Source of the DNA: Candidatus Saccharimonadota bacterium
Lineage (GTDB): Bacteria; Patescibacteriota; Saccharimonadia; Saccharimonadales; SZUA-47
Length of the DNA: 16,962 bases
Assembly: GCA_003231925.1 (NCBI GenBank)
Contig: QIKK01000038.1
Span: 1-16,962 of the forward strand
Direction of reading: 5' to 3'
Translations under genes and position numbers: made by a program
The notes under the pieces: model-generated
The model's input: the letters and a program-made list of their open reading frames with translations, nothing else
Told to the model about the DNA's origin: nothing
Databases searched by the model: none
Shown: piece after piece, positions 6,949 through 13,620 of the stretch
Position numbering within the stretch: position 1 is the first letter of the stretch
Layout: each line of letters starts with the position of its first letter

Positions 6949-8532
6949 ATGAAACGATTTCTCCCCAAAAATGTACGTAAAATATCACTGCCAGGTGCCG
7001 CTACTCTATTAGTTTCTGCAACTCTTATTGCACAACTGCTAGGCTTTTTTAGAACGATGCTTGTAAATGGTAATTTCCCTATCGTTGGACCAAACGGTAC
7101 TGATGCCTACTTTGCAGCCTTTAAAATTCCAGATTTGTTCTTTTATGTACTTGCTGCCGGAGCCTTAGGTGTGGCATTTATACCTATTTTATCTGAGCAT
7201 ATGCTCAAGAATGATCGTCGTGGTGTATGGGCTCTGTCCAACAGTTTAATGAACTTGATGGCGATAATAATGTTTTTTGTGGGTGTTATTATTCTGGTGT
7301 TTGCGGGGACATTGATACATATTGTTGCCCCTAATTTAGACCCTGAACAATTACGTAACGCAACCATGATAATGCGTCTCATCTCTTTTAACCCGCTCTT
7401 CTTTACCTTAGCAGGCGTACTTACTAGTACACAGCAAGTTTTTGGTCGGTTTTTCTTTTTTGCGGTATCACCGATCATCTATAATGTTAGTATCATTGCC
7501 AGTATCTATATTTTTAGAAATAACATTGGCTTGATAGGCCTTGGTATAGGTGCTCTAGTCGGCGGTATGTTGCAGTTTGGGATAGCTCTATCTGGTGTCC
7601 GTGGGCTGAATTTTCATTGGCGTCCAGTTATCAACTTAAAGAATGTAGATCTAAGACGAATTTTAAGGCAACTACCTTCTAGAGCACTAGACCAAGGAAT
7701 TGATTCATTTAACTCAATTGTGGAAACAAACAGAGCTCGTTTGTTGGGAGATGGCTTTGTGTCGATATACGCAAATGCCTATACTCTGCATACTGCACCG
7801 ATATTATTAATTGGTTCGTCTATATCTACGGCTGCTTTTCCTCGGCTTAGTGAGCGTTTAGCACAGGGTAGACCTGATCTGTTTAGAAAAGATTTCTTAG
7901 GAGTGCTCCGTGTCTTAATGTGGACTGCAATGCCCACGGTTGTGCTAGTGTATTTTAGTAGGGGTTATTTAGCACGCTTAATCTTCAAAAGAGGCTCACC
8001 AGATATTGCTTTGGTGCTTGGATTTTTATCTATCGCTATATTTTTTAGAATTATTTATACGTTATTTTCAAGATATTTTTATGCTTTCAAGGATACGGTT
8101 ACTCCTTTGATAGTTTCTATTTTTGCTATTATTTTGAATATAATTTTGGCGTTTTCTTTGGCTCGACCACAGGCATACGGCGTAGCTGGTTTAGCTATTG
8201 CTCAATCTATCGTCTCAGCTACGGAAGCAGTTATTCTAGGAGCCTTAATTGTCTGGCGGGATAGAGAGATGTTTAATATTGATTTTGTCAATATGACTAT
8301 GCGATTAATCTCTGTGACTGGGTTTACGATTGTTGCAGCATTTATTATGCTTAATATTCTCCCTTTGAATTTAGCCGATAAAGGATTCTTTATTCTGGGA
8401 TCTAAGTTGGGAATAATTACTGTTATAATCCTAGGTACGCACATGGCCGTCTCTGCATTATTTGGGTTTGAGGAATCTGCTAATATTATTAAAAAAATAA
8501 GAAAAATAGTCCGTTTACCTATAAAAATTTAA
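6949..8532 (+). CDS. murJ: Lipid II flippase MurJ (MOP/MATE-like exporter)
   Basis: 527 residues, almost entirely hydrophobic helices with short polar loops, the size of a 14-TM MurJ. The N-terminal part has the MurJ hallmarks: a basic start, a first helix followed by GFFRTMLVNGNFP, then DAYFAAFKIPDLFFYVLAAGAL and AFIPILSEH. Later come FNPLFFTLAGVLTSTQQVFGRF and the central-repeat segment SSISTAAFPRLSE. It moves lipid II across the plasma membrane for peptidoglycan synthesis. The first ATG after the promoter is the only sensible start. The family also includes exporters of other lipid-linked sugars, but the N-terminal pattern favours MurJ. A TAAACGTTTA palindrome overlaps the stop codon and is too short to be a terminator. 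Confidence 0.93.
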   Translation: MKRFLPKNVRKISLPGAATLLVSATLIAQLLGFFRTMLVNGNFPIVGPNGTDAYFAAFKIPDLFFYVLAAGALGVAFIPILSEHMLKNDRRGVWALSNSLMNLMAIIMFFVGVIILVFAGTLIHIVAPNLDPEQLRNATMIMRLISFNPLFFTLAGVLTSTQQVFGRFFFFAVSPIIYNVSIIASIYIFRNNIGLIGLGIGALVGGMLQFGIALSGVRGLNFHWRPVINLKNVDLRRILRQLPSRALDQGIDSFNSIVETNRARLLGDGFVSIYANAYTLHTAPILLIGSSISTAAFPRLSERLAQGRPDLFRKDFLGVLRVLMWTAMPTVVLVYFSRGYLARLIFKRGSPDIALVLGFLSIAIFFRIIYTLFSRYFYAFKDTVTPLIVSIFAIILNIILAFSLARPQAYGVAGLAIAQSIVSATEAVILGALIVWRDREMFNIDFVNMTMRLISVTGFTIVAAFIMLNILPLNLADKGFFILGSKLGIITVIILGTHMAVSALFGFEESANIIKKIRKIVRLPIKI

Positions 8533-8563
8533 ACGTTTACCTCTGTTATTAATTAACTATTTA

Positions 8564-8572
8564 TGCTAGAAT
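8564..8572 (+). promoter_or_regulatory. Extended -10 promoter of the lepA leader ORF
   Basis: TGCTAGAAT is an extended -10 (TGn + TAGAAT at 8567-8572), ending 7 nt before an ATG at 8580. The same TGnTAGAAT form occurs before hrcA and dnaK. The -35 region is weak, as is usual with extended -10 promoters. Confidence 0.5.
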
Positions 8573-8579
8573 TTATAAA

Positions 8580-8675
8580 ATGAGTCAAATTATAGAAAAG
8601 GACACATCGATTGTTTTAGTGTTGTTGCCGGGTTGGTTGTTTATTAGAAAGGTAGAAATCTGTGAATCAGATTAG
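8580..8675 (+). CDS. 31-codon leader ORF overlapping the lepA start
   Basis: ATG to TAG, 31 residues: charged start MSQIIEKDTS, hydrophobic middle IVLVLLPGWLFI, charged end RKVEICESD. Its ATG is placed for leaderless translation by the -10 at 8567-8572. Its last five codons, including the stop, overlap lepA in another frame: lepA GTG is at 8662 and this stop at 8673-8675. A ribosome ending here would sit on the lepA ribosome binding site, so translational coupling is a natural reading. The peptide resembles no family I know; it may be a pure leader with a sequence-independent role, or a one-helix membrane peptide. Confidence 0.45.
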   Translation: MSQIIEKDTSIVLVLLPGWLFIRKVEICESD

Positions 8676-10434
8676 GAATTTTTGTATTATTGCACACATT
8701 GATCACGGTAAAAGTACTTTAGCCGATAGGTTTCTAGAAATTACCGGTACGGTAGCAAAACGGGAAATGAGAGCTCAAATACTAGATAAAATGGACCTCG
8801 AGCGAGAGAGAGGAATTACCATTAAACTGGCTCCAGTGCGGATGAACTATAAGGGGATTCAATTAAATTTGATAGATACCCCCGGTCATGTTGACTTTAG
8901 CTATGAAGTATCGCGTAGTTTGCAGGCTTGTGAGGGGGCCGTTCTTGTCATCGATGCTACGCAAGGTATACAGGCTCAGACTCTAGCTAACGTGTATCTT
9001 GCTGTAGAAGCAAATCTTAGGATTATTCCCGCATTAAATAAGATTGATTTACCGGCTGCTGATGTTCCAAAGGTTACTAAGGAGGTTATCTCTCTGCTTG
9101 GGTGCAAAGAAGATGAAATAATAGCTATTAGCGCAAAGACCGGGCAAGGAGTTGAGAAACTGCTAGACACAGTTATTGATAAAATAGATTCACCTAAAGG
9201 TAGTATTAAGGCTGAAACAAGGGCATTAATTTTTGATAGTTTTTATGATGAATACAGAGGAGTAGTTTTGTATGTTAGGGTTTTTGACGGGAAAGTGCTT
9301 AAGGGCTCACGGATTAAAATGCTGGCAACTCATGCTACCGGTGAGGCTTTAGAAGTTGGGTCATTATCTCCCGCTATGAAGCCGTTTACCGAATTATCTA
9401 CTGGTGAAATCGGCTATATAGTTACTAATTTTAGAGATACTTCTGAGGCACGAGTTGGTGATACGGTTGCCCTGACTACGCAACAACCCAGCGCGTTAGT
9501 TGGATACAAGGAGGTTAGACCCTTTGTGTATGCTGGATTCTTCCCCAGTTCCAATGAATTTTATCCTCAGCTTAAAGACGCCATGGATAAGTTAAAGCTT
9601 AGCGATTCTGCTTTAGAATTTTTACCAGAAAATTCTTCAGTGCTTGGACATGGCTTTCGTGTTGGGTTTTTGGGGTTGTTACACCTAGATATAGTTAAAG
9701 AGAGGATTGAACGTGAATTTGATATAAGCCTAATAGTTACTAATCCGTCCACTGATTATAAAATTGTGCTAAATGATATGGAAGAAAAAGACATAATCTC
9801 TGCTTCTCAGCTTCCACCCCAAAACGAAATAATAGAGATTAGTGAACCATGGATTAGTGGAGAAATAGTGGCGCCCAAAGAGTATGTCGGGGCTGTTATC
9901 CAGCTCATCAGCACATCAAGAGGGCTACAGAAGAATATAAGTTATGTAGATAACCAACTTGCTTTGATAAAATTTGAGGCTCCATTGGCGAATTTATTGA
10001 CAGATTTTTACGATAAGCTTAAAAGTCAGACTTCAGGATACGGAAGTTTTAGCTACGAATTAGCTGATTATCGTCCTCAAGATTTGGTTAAAGTTGACTT
10101 CTATATAGCTGGAGAAATAATAGAAGCATTAAGCGTAATATGCCATCGATCCGAATCGCAAGCTTTAGGGCGTAATGTTGTCGAAAAGCTTAAAAATATT
10201 ATCCCTAGACAGAATTTTAAAGTTTCTATGCAGGCTGCAATTGGTGGTAAATTTATTGCTAGAGAAGATTTAAGCGCCTATAGAAAGGATGTTACTAGTG
10301 GACTATACGGTGGTGATGTCTCGCGTAAAAAGAAGGTACTTGCTAAGCAAAAAAAAGGCAAGGAACGTCTGAAGCGTTTTGGTAAAGTTGACCTTCCACC
10401 GGAAGCTTTCACGGTGTTACTAAAACGTGATTAA
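8662..10434 (+). CDS. lepA: Elongation factor 4 (LepA), translational GTPase
   Basis: 590 residues, the normal size of EF4, a ribosome-associated GTPase linked to back-translocation, translation under stress and ribosome biogenesis. G1 is AHIDHGKS (11-18), G3 DTPGH (72-76) and G4 NKID (126-129). The EF4-typical C-terminus is present (GGDVSRKKKVLAKQKKGKERLK near the end), which separates it from EF-G and BipA. The GTG start at 8662 gives the family N-terminus MNQIRNFCIIAHIDHGK. AAAGG at 8648-8652 lies 9 nt upstream as a ribosome binding site. It begins inside the leader ORF 8580-8675. lepA upstream of hrcA-grpE-dnaK matches Bacillus-type order, but here two kinase-like genes lie between. Confidence 0.97.
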   Translation: MNQIRNFCIIAHIDHGKSTLADRFLEITGTVAKREMRAQILDKMDLERERGITIKLAPVRMNYKGIQLNLIDTPGHVDFSYEVSRSLQACEGAVLVIDATQGIQAQTLANVYLAVEANLRIIPALNKIDLPAADVPKVTKEVISLLGCKEDEIIAISAKTGQGVEKLLDTVIDKIDSPKGSIKAETRALIFDSFYDEYRGVVLYVRVFDGKVLKGSRIKMLATHATGEALEVGSLSPAMKPFTELSTGEIGYIVTNFRDTSEARVGDTVALTTQQPSALVGYKEVRPFVYAGFFPSSNEFYPQLKDAMDKLKLSDSALEFLPENSSVLGHGFRVGFLGLLHLDIVKERIEREFDISLIVTNPSTDYKIVLNDMEEKDIISASQLPPQNEIIEISEPWISGEIVAPKEYVGAVIQLISTSRGLQKNISYVDNQLALIKFEAPLANLLTDFYDKLKSQTSGYGSFSYELADYRPQDLVKVDFYIAGEIIEALSVICHRSESQALGRNVVEKLKNIIPRQNFKVSMQAAIGGKFIAREDLSAYRKDVTSGLYGGDVSRKKKVLAKQKKGKERLKRFGKVDLPPEAFTVLLKRD

Positions 10435-10474
10435 AATATTCTAAAGTCTGCTTTTTTAACAAAAGATTTAAAAA

Positions 10475-10503
10475 ATAGAATTCTATGGTTAGCGGTGCTA
10501 GCC
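10475..10503 (+). repeat. Palindrome plus hairpin between lepA and the kinase-like gene
   Basis: A perfect palindrome ATAGAATTCTAT (10475-10486) is directly followed by a 7-bp hairpin GGTTAGC/GCTAGCC with a 3-nt loop (10487-10503). There is no T-run after it, so it is at best a weak terminator of lepA or an mRNA end-protecting structure. Confidence 0.35.
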
Positions 10504-10526
10504 TTACTTATAGAGTGTAAATAAGT

Positions 10527-10532
10527 TACAAT
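10527..10532 (+). promoter_or_regulatory. -10 element of the first guanylate-kinase-like gene
   Basis: TACAAT ends 7 nt before the ATG at 10540, the leaderless spacing seen elsewhere. The -35 is not convincing. Confidence 0.4.
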
Positions 10533-10539
10533 TAAACTA

Positions 10540-11235
10540 ATGGATAAACAATATTTCATCGAATGGGTTAGCGAGCTACAAAAGACCTACGTTCGTTCAG
10601 AGCAAATAAAAGCCGTTCTCTCTCAAGTCGATTTAATTGCTATTGTTGGTCCAACTGGTGTTGGTAAAAGTGCTATCATTGATAAACTCGGTTTTCCATA
10701 CGTTATCAGTGATGTCTCTCGAGAAAAACGCCCTAATGAAAAAGAGGATATGAGCTATCACTTTAGAGTGGACTATCTAGAGATAATTAAAGATATTAAC
10801 GACGGAAAATACGCCCAGTTTCTAATCAGTAAATACAGCGAGTTCTACGGTACCAGGATAGCATCTTATCCAGAAAGTGGCCCATGTACAATGGCTGTCA
10901 TAGCTCAGGTCGTTCCGTTATTTAGAGAACTAGGCTTCAGGTCTGTTGAGGCTATTTGTGTTATGCCTCCCAGCTATGTTGAATGGATGAGAAGAATAAC
11001 AAAAATTAGACCTATGGATTTGCTCGGTCGTATTAGTGAGGCTAGACAGTCGATATTAATGGCTATAGATGACCCTCAATATAACTTTGTATTGAACGAT
11101 GATTTAGACTTGGTAGTAGAAGAAATAAAAGCCATTCTAAAGGGTGAAGAAGTTGACGAACATCGAGCACAACTGGCCTATGATACCGCCAATACAATCC
11201 TTAAACGGATAGGTGACGAACCAGAGGACTTGTAA
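10540..11235 (+). CDS. Guanylate kinase-like P-loop protein (intact Walker A)
   Basis: 231 residues. An N-terminal helical stretch of about 30 residues precedes the P-loop GPTGVGKS (37-44). The segment SDVSREKRPNEKEDMSYHFR (57-76) parallels the GMP-binding loop of guanylate kinases, and SKYSEFYGTR (98-107) parallels the family YGT motif. The usual D-x-x-G segment (IDVQGA in typical Gmk) is replaced by CTMAVIAQ around 116-123, and a C-terminal extension of about 40 residues is present. So this is a divergent member, and GMP phosphorylation is not assured. It pairs with a paralogue 28 bp downstream whose P-loop is degenerate. Other possible roles: another nucleoside monophosphate kinase, or a regulatory GK-like domain. 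Confidence 0.72.
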   Translation: MDKQYFIEWVSELQKTYVRSEQIKAVLSQVDLIAIVGPTGVGKSAIIDKLGFPYVISDVSREKRPNEKEDMSYHFRVDYLEIIKDINDGKYAQFLISKYSEFYGTRIASYPESGPCTMAVIAQVVPLFRELGFRSVEAICVMPPSYVEWMRRITKIRPMDLLGRISEARQSILMAIDDPQYNFVLNDDLDLVVEEIKAILKGEEVDEHRAQLAYDTANTILKRIGDEPEDL

Positions 11236-11257
11236 ATACATTTCCGCAGTTTATAAT
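11230..11257 (+). promoter_or_regulatory. Promoter of the second guanylate-kinase-like gene
   Basis: TTGTAA at 11230-11235 (overlapping the stop of the first gene), a 16-nt spacer and a perfect TATAAT at 11252-11257. The hexamer ends 6 nt before the ATG at 11264, which places the transcription start exactly on that ATG and decides the start codon. Confidence 0.5.
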
Positions 11258-11263
11258 ATTCTT

Positions 11264-12007
11264 ATGAAACAAGAAGTCATCTTAAAAAACAAAAAACAGT
11301 TTAAGATAATTTTAGACAAGTATAAAGTGTCTGAACACGCTAAAAAGATTCTAGGCTCGGTGCAGTATGTAGTACTAATAGGCCCTGCTGCCGCCGGTAG
11401 AAATACGATAATTAATGAGCTAGTAAAAAAAGGTAAATATGAACAGGTTGTTTCGGATACTACCAGACCACCTAAATATCGAGACGGAAAGCTAGAACAG
11501 GAAGGTGTTAACTATTATTTCAGAAAGGAAGAAGATTTACTAACGGATCTAAAAAATGGCGAGTTTTTAGAAGCTGAGCTAATTCATGGTCAACAGGTTA
11601 GTGGGACTAGTATTAGAGAATTAGAAAAGATTCAAAAAGAAGGTAAAGTTGGCATCAACGAAGTCGAGTATGGCGGAGCCAAGAATATATTATTAGCCAA
11701 ACCTGACTCTACTGTAATTGCTATATTACCATCATCTTTCAAGATATGGTTAAATAGGTTTAAAAAAAGAGAGCTTATATCAACGGCGGAGTTTAGAAGC
11801 CGTATAATCACTGCGCAAAAAGTCATTAATCTCATTAAGACCGAACCTAGAGTTATAGTTATCATAAATAAGGACTATCAAAATGCAGCTAAAGGCATCG
11901 ATGCTTTATTAGCAGGTAATATACAAAATGAGCATCAACTACAGGAAATCAGCAAAGTTATGGCTGATTATAAAAAAAACATAGATAAGCTAATTAGTTC
12001 TTTTTAG
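11264..12007 (+). CDS. Guanylate kinase-like protein with degenerate P-loop (possible pseudoenzyme)
   Basis: 247 residues from the ATG at 11264; an upstream GTG at 11213 would add 17 residues and overlap the previous gene, but the TATAAT argues for 11264. The Walker A position reads GPAAAGRNT (40-48): the invariant lysine is arginine and the next residue is asparagine. The GMP-side motifs are better kept than in the first paralogue: SDTTRPPKYRDG with GVNYYF (64-86), E105, and EVEYGGAKNI at 133-142 like the Gmk D-x-x-G segment. YGT has become SGT (113-115). Its TAG stop lies inside the hrcA CIRCE element. It may be a weak kinase, a nucleotide sensor, or the partner of the first paralogue. Confidence 0.68.
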   Translation: MKQEVILKNKKQFKIILDKYKVSEHAKKILGSVQYVVLIGPAAAGRNTIINELVKKGKYEQVVSDTTRPPKYRDGKLEQEGVNYYFRKEEDLLTDLKNGEFLEAELIHGQQVSGTSIRELEKIQKEGKVGINEVEYGGAKNILLAKPDSTVIAILPSSFKIWLNRFKKRELISTAEFRSRIITAQKVINLIKTEPRVIVIINKDYQNAAKGIDALLAGNIQNEHQLQEISKVMADYKKNIDKLISSF

Positions 12008-12030
12008 CACTCTTGACGTCTGACTGCTAA
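12004..12030 (+). promoter_or_regulatory. CIRCE operator of hrcA
   Basis: TTAGCACTC (12004-12012), 9-nt spacer, GACTGCTAA (12022-12030), against consensus TTAGCACTC-N9-GAGTGCTAA: one mismatch. HrcA binds CIRCE as a dimer and represses until heat stress. The spacer holds the -35 box, so bound HrcA would block RNA polymerase. The stop codon of the preceding gene (12005-12007) is inside the left arm. Confidence 0.9.
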
Positions 12031-12041
12031 CTTGTTAGAAT
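12013..12041 (+). promoter_or_regulatory. hrcA promoter
   Basis: TTGACG at 12013-12018, a 17-nt spacer, TAGAAT at 12036-12041 with an extended TG (TGTTAGAAT). Predicted start is near 12048, about 4 nt before the ATG at 12052. The -35 lies within CIRCE. Confidence 0.7.
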
Positions 12042-12051
12042 TAGCTTAATC

Positions 12052-12753
12052 ATGACAGAGCGCCAAGATAAGATACTAAGATCTATAATAGAAGAATATG
12101 CTGAGGTCGCTAGCCCAGTTGGTTCTCAGTTATTATCCAAGATTTTTAAAGTTTCTAGTGCAACTATCCGTTCTGAAATGGCTGAACTTGAGAGATTGGG
12201 CTTTATTAAACATCCCCACACTAGTTCAGGGCGCATCCCAACAGATAAAGGATATCGGCTATACGTAAATTCTGCCCTAGAAGATGGTCAATCAGCATCG
12301 TCAGGTGCAGAGAGAGCTTTAACGGCGCGTATTGGTGAGGGCGGTCTTCCAGAAAGAGCTATCAGAAATACCGTTGATACACTAGTAGAGCTTACTCAAA
12401 ACTTAGGATTGGCAACAATTGGTCCACAGCTCTACATGAGCGGGCTTTCTAATTTATTCGGTCAACCAGAATTTATCGATACTCAACAAGTTAAAGAAGT
12501 CGCTGTTTTGCTAGACAATCTGGAGCCATGGCTACGCGAAGTTTCACCCAACAAGCCACTAAGTGTCTATATTGGTAAAGAAAACCCTATTGGACGTAAC
12601 AGTGGCTGTTCTTTAATTATAAGTCGTTTTAGAAGTCCGTTTTCTGAAAAAAGTTACATTGGTGTACTCGGTCCAACTCGTCAAAGTTATAAAGATGTGA
12701 TGGGCTTGGTTGAAAATGCTGGACAAATGCTTGAAGAGGCTCTTCAAGTCTAG
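12052..12753 (+). CDS. hrcA: Heat-inducible transcription repressor HrcA (short form)
   Basis: 233 residues. The N-terminal winged helix (1-75) is typical: ERQDKILRSIIEEYAEVASPVGS, then SSATIRSEMAELERLGFI and the wing HPHTSSGRIPTDKGYRLYV. The C-terminal part keeps the end of the GAF-like domain (SLIISRFR, then GVLGPTRQSYKDVMGLVE), but the protein is about 100 residues shorter than the usual 340, with the missing length in the middle, where the dimerisation and insert regions of full-size HrcA lie. A compact HrcA would suit a reduced genome. It is autoregulated by the CIRCE at 12004-12030. The last codons form a near-perfect palindrome (12730-12748). Confidence 0.93.
   Translation: MTERQDKILRSIIEEYAEVASPVGSQLLSKIFKVSSATIRSEMAELERLGFIKHPHTSSGRIPTDKGYRLYVNSALEDGQSASSGAERALTARIGEGGLPERAIRNTVDTLVELTQNLGLATIGPQLYMSGLSNLFGQPEFIDTQQVKEVAVLLDNLEPWLREVSPNKPLSVYIGKENPIGRNSGCSLIISRFRSPFSEKSYIGVLGPTRQSYKDVMGLVENAGQMLEEALQV
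12730..12748 (+). repeat. Perfect inverted repeat at the 3' end of hrcA
   Basis: CTTGAAGAG (12730-12738), one G, CTCTTCAAG (12740-12748). As RNA it gives an 8-bp hairpin with a 3-nt loop, five bases before the hrcA stop codon ends and about 40 nt before grpE. No T-run follows, so it is not a terminator. Confidence 0.6.
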
Positions 12754-12789
12754 TCTTAAGGCCTGAAAATTGAAAAATAAGGAGAGATA

Positions 12790-13263
12790 GTGAATAAAAA
12801 AAAGGTAGATTATAAAAAAGTTGCTAAAGAACTAGCTATTGAGAATACTCAGCTAAATGAGGCTATGCTACGTGAAAGGGCTGACGCAACTAATGTCCGA
12901 AACAGAGCTGAAAAGCAAAAACAGCAACTAGCAGGATTTTATAAATCTTTAGTAATTAAAGAATTTCTACCGACAATAGACAATTTTGAGCGGGCTATGA
13001 AAGCTCATCAGCATGCCGGTAAAAAAGATGAGTTTTTTAAAGGGTTAGAGTCAATCTATAAACAGTTTATACAAACTTTAGATAAACTTGGTGTAAAACG
13101 CATTAAGACAGTAGGCGAGCATTTTAACCCTGAACTACATGAGGCGGTAGTCATGGAAGAAGGCAACGGGACAGAAGAAGTAATTAGCGAGGAATTACAA
13201 AGTGGCTATAAAATGGGTGATGAAGTAATTAGGCACGCCATGGTGAAGGTAAAACTACAGTGA
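12790..13263 (+). CDS. grpE: Nucleotide exchange factor GrpE
   Basis: 157 residues. GrpE drives ADP release from DnaK. The N-terminal half is a long charged coiled coil (about 5-55, rich in K, E, Q, N), followed by the four-helix segment (LPTIDNFERAM) and the C-terminal beta domain with the family signature: GVKRIKTVGEHFNPELHEAV and later GYKMGDEVIRHAMVKV. The GTG start at 12790 is set by the ribosome binding site AAGGAG (12779-12784), 5 nt upstream. It lies 36 bp after hrcA with no promoter of its own that I can see, so it is probably co-transcribed. Its TGA stop overlaps the GTG of the next, interrupted ORF. Confidence 0.96.
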   Translation: MNKKKVDYKKVAKELAIENTQLNEAMLRERADATNVRNRAEKQKQQLAGFYKSLVIKEFLPTIDNFERAMKAHQHAGKKDEFFKGLESIYKQFIQTLDKLGVKRIKTVGEHFNPELHEAVVMEEGNGTEEVISEELQSGYKMGDEVIRHAMVKVKLQ

Positions 13264-13538
13264 TCTTCGAGATAGATGACTCACCGTTGTATCCCCTTTC
13301 TGAATGCCCAAAGATTGACACTCAGCTTTGCCGTACTATTAACGAGTCTATATAATCAAAAACAAAATTCCCCGAATATGAAAGTAGAGCGTTGACTGAA
13401 ACCATATCTCTTATATTGGGAACGTTATCTGTTGCTGAACAAGCTGGATATCTTCATCCAGGAGGATTAATTAGAGTAGGCAACGAGGCATACGGTGTTA
13501 TCTATTATCCAGTAAAAGTACAGGGTGTAGAAAGTTAG
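13260..13538 (+). pseudogene. Small ORF between grpE and dnaK, interrupted by an in-frame TAA
   Basis: From GTG 13260 (overlapping the grpE stop) the frame reads VIFEIDDSPLYPLSECP... for 31 codons, meets TAA at 13353-13355, then continues in the same frame for 60 more codons to TAG at 13536-13538. The second half looks protein-like (TETISLILGTLSVAEQAGYL, then HPGGLIRVGNEAYGVIYYPV). Without the TAA it would be a 92-codon protein. I do not recognise the family. Its position inside the chaperone operon suggests a linked role, but that is inference. The TAA lies inside a perfect TATAAT. The final TAG lies in the dnaK CIRCE. A nonsense mutation, a sequencing error, or two separate products are all possible; an in-frame TTG at 13392 could start the second half. 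Confidence 0.6.
13328..13356 (+). promoter_or_regulatory. Promoter-like sequence inside the interrupted ORF
   Basis: TTGCCG (13328-13333), a 17-nt spacer and a perfect TATAAT (13351-13356). The premature TAA of the ORF is formed by this hexamer. It could give a CIRCE-independent start for dnaK with a leader of about 480 nt, or be chance. Confidence 0.4.
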
Positions 13539-13561
13539 CACTCTATGTGCTTGACTGCTAA
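13535..13561 (+). promoter_or_regulatory. CIRCE operator of dnaK
   Basis: TTAGCACTC (13535-13543), 9-nt spacer, GACTGCTAA (13553-13561). Both arms are identical to the hrcA CIRCE, including the same G-to-C change in the right arm. The stop codon of the upstream ORF lies in the left arm, as at hrcA. Confidence 0.9.
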
Positions 13562-13578
13562 TTATGGTATGATAGAAT
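13551..13578 (+). promoter_or_regulatory. dnaK promoter
   Basis: TTGACT (13551-13556) overlaps CIRCE; after 16 nt comes TAGAAT (13573-13578) with extended TG (TGATAGAAT). The predicted start near 13585 leaves a leader of about 260 nt before dnaK. Confidence 0.7.
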
Positions 13579-13582
13579 GGTA

Positions 13583-13609
13583 TTAGCACACTCTTAATAA
13601 GAGTGCCAA
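13583..13609 (+). promoter_or_regulatory. Second CIRCE-like element just downstream of the dnaK promoter
   Basis: TTAGCACAC (13583-13591), 9 nt, GAGTGCCAA (13601-13609): one mismatch per arm to consensus CIRCE. The same bases also form a tight hairpin, CACTCTT/AAGAGTG with loop AAT (13589-13605), so it may act as a DNA operator, an RNA 5' stem, or both. Confidence 0.65.
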
Positions 13610-13620
13610 ATAATAAAGTT

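Noticed and set aside
8530..8539. TAAACGTTTA palindrome at the murJ stop as a terminator
   Set aside because: Five-base arms without a loop or T-run are too weak.
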